From NCBI GenBank assembly GCA_902787575.1, contig CADAGX010000007.1, positions 1 to 64,000 on the forward strand: a stretch of DNA of 64,000 nt, given 5' to 3'. Each line of letters starts with the position of its first letter. The stretch's first letter is position 1. The notes beneath the pieces were generated by a model, which searched no databases, was not told where the DNA came from, and worked only from the letters and a program-made list of their open reading frames with translations. The DNA comes from an uncultured Bacteroidales bacterium. GTDB lineage: Bacteria; Bacteroidota; Bacteroidia; Bacteroidales; Bacteroidaceae. Shown piece by piece: positions 54,660 to 63,764 of this stretch. The translations under genes were made by a program, and so were the position numbers.

Positions 54660-55445
54660 TCAGCGCACTGTGATATGGAAGCAACCTTGCTTCACCTCGT
54701 ACTTCACATAGCAGCGCCCCTGCTCGCGCACGTCGCGAAGCACCTCGCTGAGCACCCACTTCAGTGTGTCGTTGCGCACGGCGCGACGCTCTGGCCCGTC
54801 GGGTGGAGACACCGTGAAGTATCGGTTGTAGCAAATGTCGAATGTGGTGCCGAATCGATGACAGCTCTGTTCGCTGGCATTGCCGTTGTGACGAAGCAGA
54901 CGTGCCACATCGTCCTCGGTACGCAACACACTGGTGACGATGAGCTTATGGAGCGGCACTCCCTTCACGTAGAGGCTGTCTAGGAACGAGCGGCTGATGT
55001 CCTGCAGCAGATGGCTGGCTCGCGGCACGAGGTAAGGGATACTGCTGTGCATCGCTTTGTCTATCTCGAAGTACGGGTTGGCACCGATGAAGACGAGTTC
55101 GCTTTTGCGCTCCTCGGCCTCCAGACGGTCGCGCACCGGCTTCACTCCCCACTGACGCGCGGCTAGGATTTGCACATCCTGCACATCGGGGAAGCAGGCA
55201 TTGTATGAGGCCACGCTACGGATTGGGTGCGGCCGCAAGGAATCGCGGCGGAGCACACGTCTCTCGCCGGCGCTATCGGACTTCGGCTCTTCTATGACAG
55301 GCGCAGCCACCGAATCGGTCGCCACGGCCAACTGCGCTTCACACGCCGCCGGCATCACCTCGGGATGACAGTATCGCACCACGCCAAGCACGGCAACGGC
55401 TGCTCCGCAGAGCCCCAAATAGAGTTTTTTCTTTAGTCTTCGCAT
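54660..55445 (-). CDS. DUF5715 family (M15-like) exported protein
   Basis: 261 residues with an N-terminal membrane anchor or signal (KLYLGLCGAAVAVLGVVRYC). The C-terminal half has LIVTSVLRTEDDVARLLRHN, ASEQSCHRFGTTFDICYNRY and KYEVKQGCFHITVR. This His-x6-Asp and late Gly-x-x-His pattern resembles the zinc sites of M15/YcbK-type D,D-peptidases, and the family is annotated DUF5715 in Bacteroidetes. A peptidoglycan-related role is an inference. Divergent from phoH with 84 bp between starts. Confidence 0.85.
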   Translation of the reverse strand: MRRLKKKLYLGLCGAAVAVLGVVRYCHPEVMPAACEAQLAVATDSVAAPVIEEPKSDSAGERRVLRRDSLRPHPIRSVASYNACFPDVQDVQILAARQWGVKPVRDRLEAEERKSELVFIGANPYFEIDKAMHSSIPYLVPRASHLLQDISRSFLDSLYVKGVPLHKLIVTSVLRTEDDVARLLRHNGNASEQSCHRFGTTFDICYNRYFTVSPPDGPERRAVRNDTLKWVLSEVLRDVREQGRCYVKYEVKQGCFHITVR

Positions 55446-55497
55446 CTTTTCGCGAACAAAGTTAAGGAAAAAAGTGGCATATTCAAAATAGAATGAC

Positions 55498-55505
55498 TAA
55501 TTTTG
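55498..55505 (+). promoter_or_regulatory. -7 box for phoH
   Basis: TAATTTTG, 24 bp before the phoH ATG. Confidence 0.6.
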
Positions 55506-55529
55506 TGGCAAAATATGCGAAACTGACGA

Positions 55530-56492
55530 ATGATAGAGAAACACATTGTCATCGAAGACATCGACCCCGTAGTCCTCTACGGTGTGAACAATGCCAACCT
55601 GCAACTGCTGAAGGCGCTCTATCCGAAACTGCGCATAGTGGCTCGCGGAAACGTGCTTCACGTCATGGGCGACGAGCTGCAGATGTGCGCCTTTGAGGAG
55701 AACGTGGAAAAGTTGCAGCAACATTGCCTTACCTACAACAGCCTGCTGGAGGAAGACGTGCTGCAGATAATAAAGGGCGAGAAGACGGGCCGCGAGAGTG
55801 CCGAAGGCGTCATCGTCTACAGTGTCACGGGCAAGCCCATTACCGCTCGCAGCGAGAATCAGCAACGGCTGGTGGAGGCCTACGCAAAAGACGACCTCAT
55901 CTTTGCCGTCGGGCCAGCCGGCTCGGGAAAGACATACACGAGCATCGCACTGGCCGTGAGGGCACTGAAAAACAAGGAGACGCGCAAGATCATCCTCTCG
56001 CGCCCGGCAGTCGAAGCCGGCGAGAAGCTGGGGTTCCTGCCTGGCGACATGAAGGAGAAAATAGACCCGTACCTGCAGCCGCTCTACGATGCGCTCGAAG
56101 ATATGATTCCCAATCAGAAGCTGCGCGAAATGATGGAGCAGAACGTCATACAGATTGCACCGCTGGCATTCATGCGCGGCCGCACGCTGAACGACGCTGT
56201 CATCATTCTGGACGAGGCACAGAACACCACGAGCGCCCAGATAAAAATGTTCCTCACACGACTGGGAATGAACTCCAAAATGATAGTCACCGGAGACGTC
56301 ACGCAGATAGACCTGCCGCAGAACGTCAGATCGGGACTCGTGGAGGCACTCGACATCCTGAAGGACCTGAAAGGTGTGAGCATCATACGCCTCAACAAGA
56401 AAGACATCGTACGCCACCGACTCGTCACACGCATCGTAGAGGCATACGAAAACAAGAAGGAAGAAACAACGCAAACTACAAACCAGAAATAA
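55530..56492 (+). CDS. PhoH family ATPase
   Basis: 320 residues, the single-domain PhoH/PhoL length. Walker [17 protein letters not shown] near residue 129 and Walker [12 protein letters not shown] near residue 226; [15 protein letters not shown] is the family's sensor region. PhoH proteins are cytoplasmic P-loop ATPases linked to RNA metabolism, often beside YbeY. Here purC follows after a single base, so they are probably co-transcribed. Confidence 0.93.
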   Translation: MIEKHIVIEDIDPVVLYGVNNANLQLLKALYPKLRIVARGNVLHVMGDELQMCAFEENVEKLQQHCLTYNSLLEEDVLQIIKGEKTGRESAEGVIVYSVTGKPITARSENQQRLVEAYAKDDLIFAVGPAGSGKTYTSIALAVRALKNKETRKIILSRPAVEAGEKLGFLPGDMKEKIDPYLQPLYDALEDMIPNQKLREMMEQNVIQIAPLAFMRGRTLNDAVIILDEAQNTTSAQIKMFLTRLGMNSKMIVTGDVTQIDLPQNVRSGLVEALDILKDLKGVSIIRLNKKDIVRHRLVTRIVEAYENKKEETTQTTNQK

Positions 56493-56493
56493 C

Positions 56494-57444
56494 ATGAAGG
56501 CTTTAACAAGAACCGAGCTGAACCTGCCGAACCAGGTCAGCGTCTATCACGGGAAAGTACGCGACGTGTACAACATCAACAACGACCTGATGGTTATGGT
56601 GGCCACCGACCGCATCTCGGCATTCGATGTCATCCTGCCCAAAGGCATCCCATTCAAGGGACAAGTGCTCAACCAGATTGCCGCCAGCTTCCTCGACGCC
56701 ACGGCTGACATTGTGCCCAACTGGAAACTGGCCACGCCCGACCCGATGGTAACCGTTGGATTGAAAGCCGAAGGCTTCCGAGTGGAAATGATTATACGAG
56801 GCTACCTCACCGGCTCAGCCTGGCGCGAATACAAGAATGGCTGCCGCGAGCTGTGCGGTGTGCGCCTGCCCGACGGAATGCGCGAGAACCAGCGCTTCCC
56901 CGAACCCATCATCACGCCCACCACAAAGGCTGAGGAAGGACACGACGAGAACATCTCGCGCGAGGAAATCATCCGACAGGGAATCGTCTCGAAGGAGGAC
57001 TACGAAGTGATGGAACGCTACACACGCGCCCTCTTCCAGCGCGGCACGGAGATAGCCGCCAAGAAAGGCCTCATCCTGGTGGACACGAAATACGAGTTCG
57101 GAAAGCGCGACGGCAAGGTTATCCTCATTGACGAGATTCACACGCCCGACAGCAGCCGCTACTTCTATGCCGAAGGCTACGACGAGAAGTTCCGCGCCGG
57201 CGAACCGCAGCGACAGCTCTCGAAGGAGTTTGTGCGCCAGTGGCTCATCGAACACAACTTCATGAACCAGCCCGGACAGGTGATGCCCGAGATAACCGAC
57301 GAATACGCCCAGAGTGTAAGCGATCGCTACATCGAGCTCTACGAGCACATTGTGGGAGAGAAGTTTGTGCCCGCCTCGGACGAAGGCAACATCGAAGCCC
57401 GCATCCAGCGAAACGTGGAGGCTTGGCTTAAAACGCGCCAATAG
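56494..57444 (+). CDS. purC: SAICAR synthase
   Basis: 316 residues, the longer form of PurC. It ligates aspartate to CAIR in purine synthesis. Signature segments: [50 protein letters not shown]-like [14 protein letters not shown], and LVDTKYEFG followed by [14 protein letters not shown]. Start 1 bp after the phoH stop. Confidence 0.96.
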   Translation: MKALTRTELNLPNQVSVYHGKVRDVYNINNDLMVMVATDRISAFDVILPKGIPFKGQVLNQIAASFLDATADIVPNWKLATPDPMVTVGLKAEGFRVEMIIRGYLTGSAWREYKNGCRELCGVRLPDGMRENQRFPEPIITPTTKAEEGHDENISREEIIRQGIVSKEDYEVMERYTRALFQRGTEIAAKKGLILVDTKYEFGKRDGKVILIDEIHTPDSSRYFYAEGYDEKFRAGEPQRQLSKEFVRQWLIEHNFMNQPGQVMPEITDEYAQSVSDRYIELYEHIVGEKFVPASDEGNIEARIQRNVEAWLKTRQ

Positions 57445-57509
57445 TCAGCAGCTCTACCATCCCTCACAAAGGATTATGCGCAAGGGAAACTACGGTTGGG
57501 CAAGGGGAA

Positions 57510-57833
57510 ATGAAGAATATACACCAATACTGGGTCTATGTCATGGCCAACGGCTGGAGAAACGTCATTTATATTGGTGTAACAAACAACCTTTACATCC
57601 GATACCTACAGCATAAGACAGGTGTAGTGGAAGGCTTCACAAAAAAGTATAAGTGTCACCATCTCATTTACTACGAGGAGTACACTTACATTGAAGATGC
57701 CATTCGACGAGAAAAAGAGCTGAAAGGCTGGAGGAGAGAGAAGAAAATGCGACTGATAAGACAGCAAAATCCTTTGCTTAAAGACTTAGCGTCCGAACTT
57801 GGTTGGAATGAGATTCCTCCTTCGTCGGAATGA
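57510..57833 (+). CDS. GIY-YIG nuclease-domain protein
   Basis: 107 residues. GIY-YIG core: YWVYVMANGW then VIYIGVTNNLYIRYLQHK (the GIY/YIG pair as YVM...YIG), with KYKCHHLIYYEEY and AIRREKELKGWRREKKMRLI (catalytic Glu region). This is the small UPF0213/YhbQ-like group whose members cut branched DNA or have unknown roles. The last residues (NEIPPSSE) and the stop codon are encoded inside a dispersed repeat that recurs 127 bp later, so the original C-terminus may have been altered by that repeat. Confidence 0.85.
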   Translation: MKNIHQYWVYVMANGWRNVIYIGVTNNLYIRYLQHKTGVVEGFTKKYKCHHLIYYEEYTYIEDAIRREKELKGWRREKKMRLIRQQNPLLKDLASELGWNEIPPSSE

Positions 57834-58027
57834 CAAGAGCAGAGGGCGGGACAAGAAGATGGCCACCACGTGTCATCCTGACAGAGCGAAGCGGAGGAAG
57901 GATCTCACGCAAACAACGGAAAGAAAGACGCGGAATGAGATTCCTCCTTCGTCGGAATGACAAGAACAGAGGGCGGTGACAAGTAGAAGGCCGCCACGTG
58001 TCATCCTGACAGAGCGAAGCAGAGGAA
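57805..58027 (+). repeat. Two tandem copies of a ~95-bp dispersed element
   Basis: GGAATGAGATTCCTCCTTCG at 57805 and again at 57932, each followed by a TCGGAATGACAAGARCAGAG block and, near the end, TCATCCTGACAGAGCGAAGC. Part of the phrase also appears near 34.45 kb. The first copy overlaps the end of the GIY-YIG gene. Confidence 0.9.
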
Positions 58028-58054
58028 TTAAGAGACAATAAAGAACAGCGTACA

Positions 58055-58795
58055 ATGCCTTACGCACTCGAGGAAATAAAACCCTACCGCAAAGAGGGCA
58101 CGAAGAAGGAGCTGGTGGAAGAGATGTTCAACCGCATCGCTCCCACCTACGATTCCCTCAATCACATCATGTCGCTGGGCATCGACCGCAGCTGGCGGCG
58201 CAAATCCATCGACGCTCTGAAGCCGCTCGCGCCCCAGCACATGCTGGACATCGCCACTGGCACAGGAGACTTTGCCATGCTGGCGGCACAGCGACTCGGG
58301 CCCCAAGAAATCATCGGTGCCGACATCTCGGAAGGCATGATGCAAGTGGCCAGGGAGAAGGTCGGGCAAGCCGGTCTGCAGGACATCATCACGTTTCAGA
58401 TGGAGGACTGCACCCGCCTGAGTTTCGCCGACGGACGCTTCGATGCAGTGACGGTGGCTTACGGCGCTCGCAACTTTCAGGACTTGGATGCAGCGTTGCG
58501 CGAGATGTTCCGTGTGCTGCGCCCTCAAGGCCAACTGCTGCTGGTAGAACTCACTGCCCCGCCCCGCTTCCCCATGAAACAGCTGTTCTGGGTGTACGCC
58601 CACATTGTCATGCCGCTCTTGGGACGCATCATCAGTCACGACCCGACGGCTTACACCTATCTGCCCGCCTCGATGCAGGCCTTCCCGCAGGCCGAGGTGA
58701 TGCAAGAGATTCTGCGGAAAGCGGGCTTCGCGCAGGTGCGCTGGAAACGCTTCACAATGGGCATCTGCACCATGTATCTGGCCACCAAAGATTAG
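58055..58795 (+). CDS. menG: Demethylmenaquinone methyltransferase
   Basis: 246 residues of the UbiE/MenG (COQ5) family. [20 protein letters not shown] and [11 protein letters not shown] form the N-terminal motif, [20 protein letters not shown] is the SAM-binding motif, and [14 protein letters not shown] is the family's third motif. It methylates demethylmenaquinone to menaquinone, the quinone used by NQR in this kind of organism. Start at 58055 lies 28 bp past the dispersed repeat. Also known as ubiE; MenG is preferred because Bacteroidetes use menaquinone. Confidence 0.94.
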   Translation: MPYALEEIKPYRKEGTKKELVEEMFNRIAPTYDSLNHIMSLGIDRSWRRKSIDALKPLAPQHMLDIATGTGDFAMLAAQRLGPQEIIGADISEGMMQVAREKVGQAGLQDIITFQMEDCTRLSFADGRFDAVTVAYGARNFQDLDAALREMFRVLRPQGQLLLVELTAPPRFPMKQLFWVYAHIVMPLLGRIISHDPTAYTYLPASMQAFPQAEVMQEILRKAGFAQVRWKRFTMGICTMYLATKD

Positions 58796-58822
58796 GCGGC
58801 AAGAAAATAAAAGACAGACACG

Positions 58823-59581
58823 ATGGATAAGGAGAAAGAACTCTACGGCCTCATCGGCTTCCCGTTGGGACACAGTTTCAGTCGCGGCTTCTTCACCGAG
58901 AAGTTCGCCCGCGAGCACATCAATGCAGCGTATCAGAACTTCCCCATCGAGCGCATCGACGAGTTGCCCCGCATCCTGTCGGAGCACCCCAACCTGCGCG
59001 GCCTGAACGTGACGTTGCCTCACAAGCAGGCCGTCATGCCGCTGCTCGATGAACTGAGTCCGGAGGCCAAGCGCATCGGGGCAGTGAACGTGATTCGCAT
59101 CCGCCACCGGAACGGGAAGTTGCATCTGAAAGGTTTCAACAGCGACATTATCGGTTTCACAGAAAGCATCCGTCCGCTGCTGAAGCCGCATCACAAGAAG
59201 GCGCTGGTGCTGGGAACCGGCGGAGCCAGCCGCGCCATTCGTGTCGGGCTGGAGAGTCTGGGGCTGGAATGGAAATACGTCAGCCGCACACGTCGCGAAG
59301 GCATGTTCGCCTACGAAGAGATAGACAAAAAAACCGTACATGAATACCGCGTCATCGTAAACTGTTCGCCCGTTGGCATGTTTCCTCACTCGGATGAGTG
59401 CCCAGCCATTCCCTACGACTGCCTCGACAGCGAGCACCTGCTCTTCGACCTCGTTTACAACCCCGAGGAGACGCTCTTCATGCGCCGTGGGGCAGAGCAT
59501 GGCGCCACCGTAAAGAACGGCCTCGAGATGCTCCACCTGCAGGCCGTTGCCAGCTGGCAGTTCTGGCACTGCGAGGATTAA
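58823..59581 (+). CDS. aroE: Shikimate dehydrogenase
   Basis: 252 residues, slightly short for AroE. It reduces 3-dehydroshikimate to shikimate with NADPH. GFPLGHSFSRGFFTEKF binds shikimate, LNVTLPHKQAVMPLLDEL carries the catalytic Lys, GAVNVI and FNSDIIGF the catalytic Asp, and GTGGASRAIRVGLESLG is the nucleotide-binding loop. It lies 27 bp after menG on the same strand and is convergent with the TonB receptor gene. Confidence 0.95.
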   Translation: MDKEKELYGLIGFPLGHSFSRGFFTEKFAREHINAAYQNFPIERIDELPRILSEHPNLRGLNVTLPHKQAVMPLLDELSPEAKRIGAVNVIRIRHRNGKLHLKGFNSDIIGFTESIRPLLKPHHKKALVLGTGGASRAIRVGLESLGLEWKYVSRTRREGMFAYEEIDKKTVHEYRVIVNCSPVGMFPHSDECPAIPYDCLDSEHLLFDLVYNPEETLFMRRGAEHGATVKNGLEMLHLQAVASWQFWHCED

Positions 59582-59622
59582 GCGCACACTCCCTCGCAAT
59601 CAGCACACACAAGAGATTTCTT

Positions 59623-62034
59623 TCAGAAGTGCAGGCGGACATCCACTCCCACCTGCAAGGGCTTTCCGTGCTGGCTGAAGCCACGGCCCATGCTCTCGAA
59701 GTAGAACGTATTGTACTTCGTCTGCGTCAGGTTGCGGCCCCACACTTCCAGCTGCGCCCACTTGGTATTGAGCACGGCGCGAGCTGCGAGCAAGTTGTAA
59801 TAATCCTGACACGCGGAGTTACTCTCCGTCCAGTAAATCTTGCCGGCGCCCGAATAGGTGGCTCCGAGGGTAAGACCCTTGGCCCAGCCGTCGCCAAGGA
59901 AGAAGGTGTAGCTGGCATCGGCGCCCACCGTGTGCCGCGGAGCGAAGGGCACATAGTTGTCTTTGTAGTTCACACCGTAGCCGTCATCGTAATCGCGGAA
60001 AGCCGAGTGCGTGTAACCGTAGTTGGCAGCAAACGACAGGTGGCGATTGGGATTCCAGCGGCCCGACAACTCGGCTCCGTAGCTGCGACTCCGTCCGGCA
60101 TTCACCATCATGCGTCCCAGTCCCTGCGGAGAGAAGCGGGCAATCTGCTGGTCGCGCGTATCAATCCAGAAAAGCGAGGCGTCGGCCTGCAAGCGGTGGT
60201 CGGCCGTGTTGAGGTGCGTTCCCACTTCGTAGTTCCAGTTGTACTCGGGCTTGTAGGTTGTGGTCAGCGCCACATCGGGCGTTGCCACCGCAGGCATATT
60301 GGAACGGATGCGGCCCATTATCATGTTGATATGCGCATTCGGGTCGAAGCCGGGAATGGGCGGCACATTGGCAAAGAGGTTCGTGAGATAAGCCTCCGTT
60401 CCAGTCTGGATGGCAGTCATCATCTGGCTGCGCATCTCGGTCTGCAGCAGGTCGCTGAACATCTGCACATTGTAGCCTCCGCTTCGCGAGCCGCGGCTTA
60501 CCGAGGCATACACATTGCTGGCCGCACCGAACTCGTACTTCAGCGCCACCTTGGGCAGCAGGTGCAGATAGTCATTCGTCACCGTCCCGCGCAGCAGCGG
60601 AGCGGCGTTCTGGTTCGTCAGGTTGACACTGTTGCGCGGGTTGGCACTCGTCATTGCGAAGTCGAAATCTACGCTGCCCGGCGCATCGTACTCCATGTGG
60701 TTGCGCTCGTAGTCCACTCGCACTCCGAGCGAGAGCGTCAGGTGTTTTGCCAGCTCCAGATTCGACTGGTGGAAGAAGGCAGCATTAAGGCTCGGCGTAT
60801 CGAACACGCCACCCATCTGCAGTTCGCGGTTACGCAGCGTCACGGACATCGGGCCCATGCCCTGCGCCGTAAGGTCGGGCAGGCTGCCATTGATGGTCTG
60901 CGAGAGCCAGTTCACACCGTCGCTCATGAAGACGACGGGCACGTCTGAATGCAAGTCCTGATACAGGACATTCGCTCCCAGCACGCCGTCCCACCAGTCG
61001 GTGACCTTGCCCTTCAGAGTCAGCTCCTCCGAGAGTGTGTTGATGCGCTGCTTCTGTGTGAGCGTATAGATGTCATCGGGCAGGAAGTCCTGGTCCATGA
61101 ACATGCGGTCGTTCAGGTACTCGTAGCCCGTCACACTGTTCAACGTAAAGCGGTTCATGCGGTACTCCGTATTGAGTCCCACATTCAGCATGTTGCGACG
61201 ATAGGAGCCCTCGCGGTTAGCTGCTATCTGTCCGATATTGGCCGCATACTGCTCGGCTGCCGGATTGAGTGCGCCCTCGTAGAAATAAGGATACGCGCCC
61301 TCGCGCGAGTAGTCCCACTTGGCATTGACATCGAAGCTGAGTCGCTCGGTGGCCGTCCAGATACCGCGCAGCCGTGCGCCGCCTGCCTGCGAGTCGTCCA
61401 CCTTGCGGCCCGTCAGGTCGTTTTTGAAGAAGCCGTCCGAGCCCTCGTAGTAGCCGCCGCCCGAGAAGGCAAACGACTCGGCGGGATGGTGGTAGTGCAT
61501 CACAGAGGCGCGACGCAGGTTCTCCTTCGAGGCATAGCCGAGGGTCACATCCGTGCCTTCGTACTCCATCGGGTTGTGGGAATACACCTTCACCAGTCCG
61601 CCCAGCGTGTTGCGACCGTAGATGGTGCCTTGCGGACCGCGCAGCACGTCGATTCGCTCCACGTCAAAGAGGTTGAAGTCGAAGGCCGACTTATCGAGAT
61701 ACGGGATGTCATCTACATAAAGTCCCACGGCCGGCGTATTGATGCGGCTACCCACGCCACGGATATAAGCCGCACTGGTCAGCCGCGAGCCGTAGTCGGG
61801 CATAAAGAAATTGGGCACTAGGCAGCTGACATGCTTCAGCGAGGTGACGCGGTTCGACTTCACCATCTGCGCATTCAGCGTGCTCACGGCCAGCGCCTGC
61901 TGGCGATACGGGCTGTTCTCCTTCGTGGCTACGACGGTCAGTTCCTTCATGTCTATGGTATCGTTCAGTTCCTCGCCCAAAGCGGGAAGAACGGTAAGCA
62001 GTGCCACCACAATGGCCAATGAATTCTTCTTCAT
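59623..62034 (-). CDS. TonB-dependent outer-membrane receptor
   Basis: About 803 residues from MKKNSLAIVVALLTVLPALG (signal peptide). The plug domain begins DMKELTVVATKENSPYRQQA and contains RGVGSRINTPAVGLYVDDIP and VERIDVLRGPQGTIYGRNTL. A 22-strand barrel follows, ending LQVGVDVRLHF with the terminal Phe of barrel proteins. There is no N-terminal carboxypeptidase-regulatory domain and no SusD partner, so it is more like a siderophore, cobamide or metal receptor than a SusC. A start 9 bp upstream (62043) is also possible. Substrate unknown. Confidence 0.92.
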   Translation of the reverse strand: MKKNSLAIVVALLTVLPALGEELNDTIDMKELTVVATKENSPYRQQALAVSTLNAQMVKSNRVTSLKHVSCLVPNFFMPDYGSRLTSAAYIRGVGSRINTPAVGLYVDDIPYLDKSAFDFNLFDVERIDVLRGPQGTIYGRNTLGGLVKVYSHNPMEYEGTDVTLGYASKENLRRASVMHYHHPAESFAFSGGGYYEGSDGFFKNDLTGRKVDDSQAGGARLRGIWTATERLSFDVNAKWDYSREGAYPYFYEGALNPAAEQYAANIGQIAANREGSYRRNMLNVGLNTEYRMNRFTLNSVTGYEYLNDRMFMDQDFLPDDIYTLTQKQRINTLSEELTLKGKVTDWWDGVLGANVLYQDLHSDVPVVFMSDGVNWLSQTINGSLPDLTAQGMGPMSVTLRNRELQMGGVFDTPSLNAAFFHQSNLELAKHLTLSLGVRVDYERNHMEYDAPGSVDFDFAMTSANPRNSVNLTNQNAAPLLRGTVTNDYLHLLPKVALKYEFGAASNVYASVSRGSRSGGYNVQMFSDLLQTEMRSQMMTAIQTGTEAYLTNLFANVPPIPGFDPNAHINMIMGRIRSNMPAVATPDVALTTTYKPEYNWNYEVGTHLNTADHRLQADASLFWIDTRDQQIARFSPQGLGRMMVNAGRSRSYGAELSGRWNPNRHLSFAANYGYTHSAFRDYDDGYGVNYKDNYVPFAPRHTVGADASYTFFLGDGWAKGLTLGATYSGAGKIYWTESNSACQDYYNLLAARAVLNTKWAQLEVWGRNLTQTKYNTFYFESMGRGFSQHGKPLQVGVDVRLHF

Positions 62035-62064
62035 ATCTTGCATAGTTTTTATCGTTTTCGGCCG

Positions 62065-62095
62065 CAAAGGTACACCGATTCCATGGTTCTCGCAA
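62065..62095 (-). promoter_or_regulatory. TonB receptor promoter (-33/-7)
   Basis: Minus-strand TTG (62093-62095) and TACCTTTG (62065-62072), 20 bp apart, ~30 bp before the start codon. No Fur- or riboswitch-like element was recognised. Confidence 0.7.
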
Positions 62096-62222
62096 TCCTC
62101 ATTTGTGAGGATATTTAGGGTAGCCCCTCCCCCCCGGCCCCTCCCGAGGGAGGGGCGTAATATCATTTACTGATTTACTCATTTACTCCGTCCCCTCTCG
62201 GAGAGGGGTTTGCGGTGAGACT

Positions 62223-62256
62223 AAAAAAAAGGAGGACTCGCGCCCTCCTTTTTTAC
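62223..62256 (-). terminator. Terminator of outer-membrane protein gene
   Basis: AAAAAAAAGGAGG ... CCTCCTTTTTT, a 5-bp GC core extended by A-T pairs with a run of eight A (T on the minus strand). It lies ~20 bp past the stop codon. Confidence 0.8.
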
Positions 62257-62275
62257 GATTCTATGGAAAGAATGC

Positions 62276-62971
62276 TTAGAACGTCCAACCAAGACGGATG
62301 GCGGGCTCGCAGTAGAAGCCGCCGTCCATGTCGCGGTTTGCACCCTTAACCTTAGTCTTTGTGGTGGTCGTGCCAGCCTTCACTTCTCTCTCCCAGTCAT
62401 TCTCGCTGGAGCTCGTCACTTTCAGACCAAGCTCTGCACCGCAGTACAGACCCTTCCACAGGTACACGTCAATGCCCGTGAACACGCCTGCCGTGAAGCC
62501 AAAAGAAGCGAAGTTACCCTGATTGTCGGCACCAGAATAAGTGGTCTCCATAATGCCACCGACACCGTCGGGAGCCTCTTCCTTTGCACTGGCAAAGAAC
62601 TTAATGATACCCAGCTGAGCACCTGCATAGAGGTCGATGCGGTTGGTCATGTTGAAGTGACGCTCGTAGCCCAGATTCAGGCCGAAGTTGCCTCTTCTCC
62701 AGTGGCTCACATATTCCTTCGAAGCAACTTCCGTCGTGTTCTTGCGGCCATCCACATTAAAGCCAACATTCAAGCGAAGAGCGTCAGCATCCGAGAGGAA
62801 GTAACGAACCTTGACGCCATTAATCAGGTCGAACGTGTTGTAGTTGTTCGAGAAGGGATTGAAACCAATCTCCACACCGAAATCACCCTGCTCAGGCATG
62901 TAAGACTCCTTCTGAGCGTTCACACTGGTGGCAACGAAAACAGCAGCCACAGCAATCAAAAATTTCTTCAT
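62276..62971 (-). CDS. Outer-membrane beta-barrel protein
   Basis: 231 residues from MKKFLIAVAAVFVATSVNAQ, a clear signal peptide; the longer upstream reading would run through the promoter. The mature part is alternating beta strands (FGVEIGFNPFSNNYNTF, VRYFLSDADALRLNVGFNVD, RIDLYAGAQLGIIKFF, FGFTAGVFTGIDVYLWKGLY) and ends IRLGWTF with the terminal Phe of outer-membrane barrels. It resembles the small 8-strand porin-like proteins (PorT/OmpW-type) common in Bacteroidetes. Function unknown. Own promoter and terminator. Confidence 0.85.
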   Translation of the reverse strand: MKKFLIAVAAVFVATSVNAQKESYMPEQGDFGVEIGFNPFSNNYNTFDLINGVKVRYFLSDADALRLNVGFNVDGRKNTTEVASKEYVSHWRRGNFGLNLGYERHFNMTNRIDLYAGAQLGIIKFFASAKEEAPDGVGGIMETTYSGADNQGNFASFGFTAGVFTGIDVYLWKGLYCGAELGLKVTSSSENDWEREVKAGTTTTKTKVKGANRDMDGGFYCEPAIRLGWTF

Positions 62972-63017
62972 AACGTTTTTTTTTGTTGTTAAACTATGTT
63001 TGTTGTTAAAAACAATG

Positions 63018-63048
63018 CAAAGATAGTGAAATAATACGAAACATGCAA
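63018..63048 (-). promoter_or_regulatory. Outer-membrane protein gene promoter (-33/-7)
   Basis: Minus-strand TTG (63046-63048) and TATCTTTG (63018-63025), 20 bp apart, 47 bp before the ATG. Confidence 0.75.
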
Positions 63049-63137
63049 GAAAAACAGACAAAATATTACATCTGCACCCACAAAATATACGCAAACAGGC
63101 CGCCAGCGAGAGTGCCACACATGGTGAAAAAACAGCC

Positions 63138-63221
63138 ATGCGTCGCATCGCTCACAGCGACGCGTCGCGTGAACGAAAACTACACGTCGCGTGAGCCCAT
63201 GCGACGCGTGGCGTGAAACAG
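63138..63221. repeat. 22-bp tandem repeat array 5
   Basis: Four units of 22-bp period start at 63138, 63160, 63182 and 63204, e.g. ACGCGTCGCGTGAACGAAAA plus CT. Contains the perfect palindrome GCGACGCGTCGC at the junction of units 1 and 2. Confidence 0.9.
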
Positions 63222-63382
63222 CATTCAGCGTAGCGTCGGAAGACCTCTGCGGCTAGGTGACAAACGAGGCAGCAAAATATCAGATAAGGCTGCAGGATGT
63301 CAACTTTCCCAGGAAAAAGGGCGTCAACAAATTTAGCAAAAGCGCAAAAAACTGTCAATCGGCTCAGGGAGAAACCCGCCGT

Positions 63383-63676
63383 TTTGCATTTTGCATTTTG
63401 CATTTTTGCAAATTTGCATACATGGGGAAGTATAAGCCCATTTTGGACGAAAAAAAATCTCAAAAATCGAGAAAAAAAATGACGTAATTTCTATATATTT
63501 ATTAAAAAGATTATTTAATTAACTAATAAGTTAATTAAATAATCTTATATAACCAAATATTCTGATATATTTTTTCATTCCCGTAGGGTTGGGAAGTAAC
63601 CCCCTACCCCCTTAAAGACGAAGCCTCACACACTGCAGCGTGCAAATTTGCAAAAATGCAAAATGCAAAATGCAAA
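63383..63676. repeat. Concentric palindrome with TTTTGCA repeats
   Basis: Outer arms of 36 bp (63383-63418 and 63641-63676), built of TTTTGCA-type heptamers ending GCAAATTTGCA, are perfect inverse copies. Near the same centre lies a second palindrome with perfect 18-bp arms (63507-63524 and 63529-63546, AAGATTATTTAATTAACT) and a 4-base loop. The outer centre is at 63529.5, the inner at 63526.5. Confidence 0.9.
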
Positions 63677-63764
63677 GACAGCCCCTAACTCTGTCTTTTC
63701 CGGACTGCACACAAAAGGCCTGTTCCTCCCAAGGCCACATATCCGCCACAGGAGGCAAGGGCGC

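Larger units (their letters stand above)
62972..63764. other. Gene-free 793-bp region with repeats and palindrome
   Basis: It contains the porin promoter, repeat array 5, and a large concentric palindrome (63383-63676) with an AT-rich centre. The C-rich sequence CCCCCTACCCCCTT lies at ~63600. No gene was recognised; a few short frames are simple-sequence artefacts. Confidence 0.65.

Noticed and set aside
59398-60948. A 516-codon plus-strand frame running from aroE into the TonB receptor region.
   Set aside because: It overlaps aroE out of frame and is antisense to the receptor barrel; composition is not protein-like.
59623-62034. The TonB receptor as a SusC of a polysaccharide-utilisation locus.
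   Set aside because: No N-terminal carboxypeptidase-regulatory domain, no SusD-type lipoprotein next to it and no linked glycoside hydrolase.
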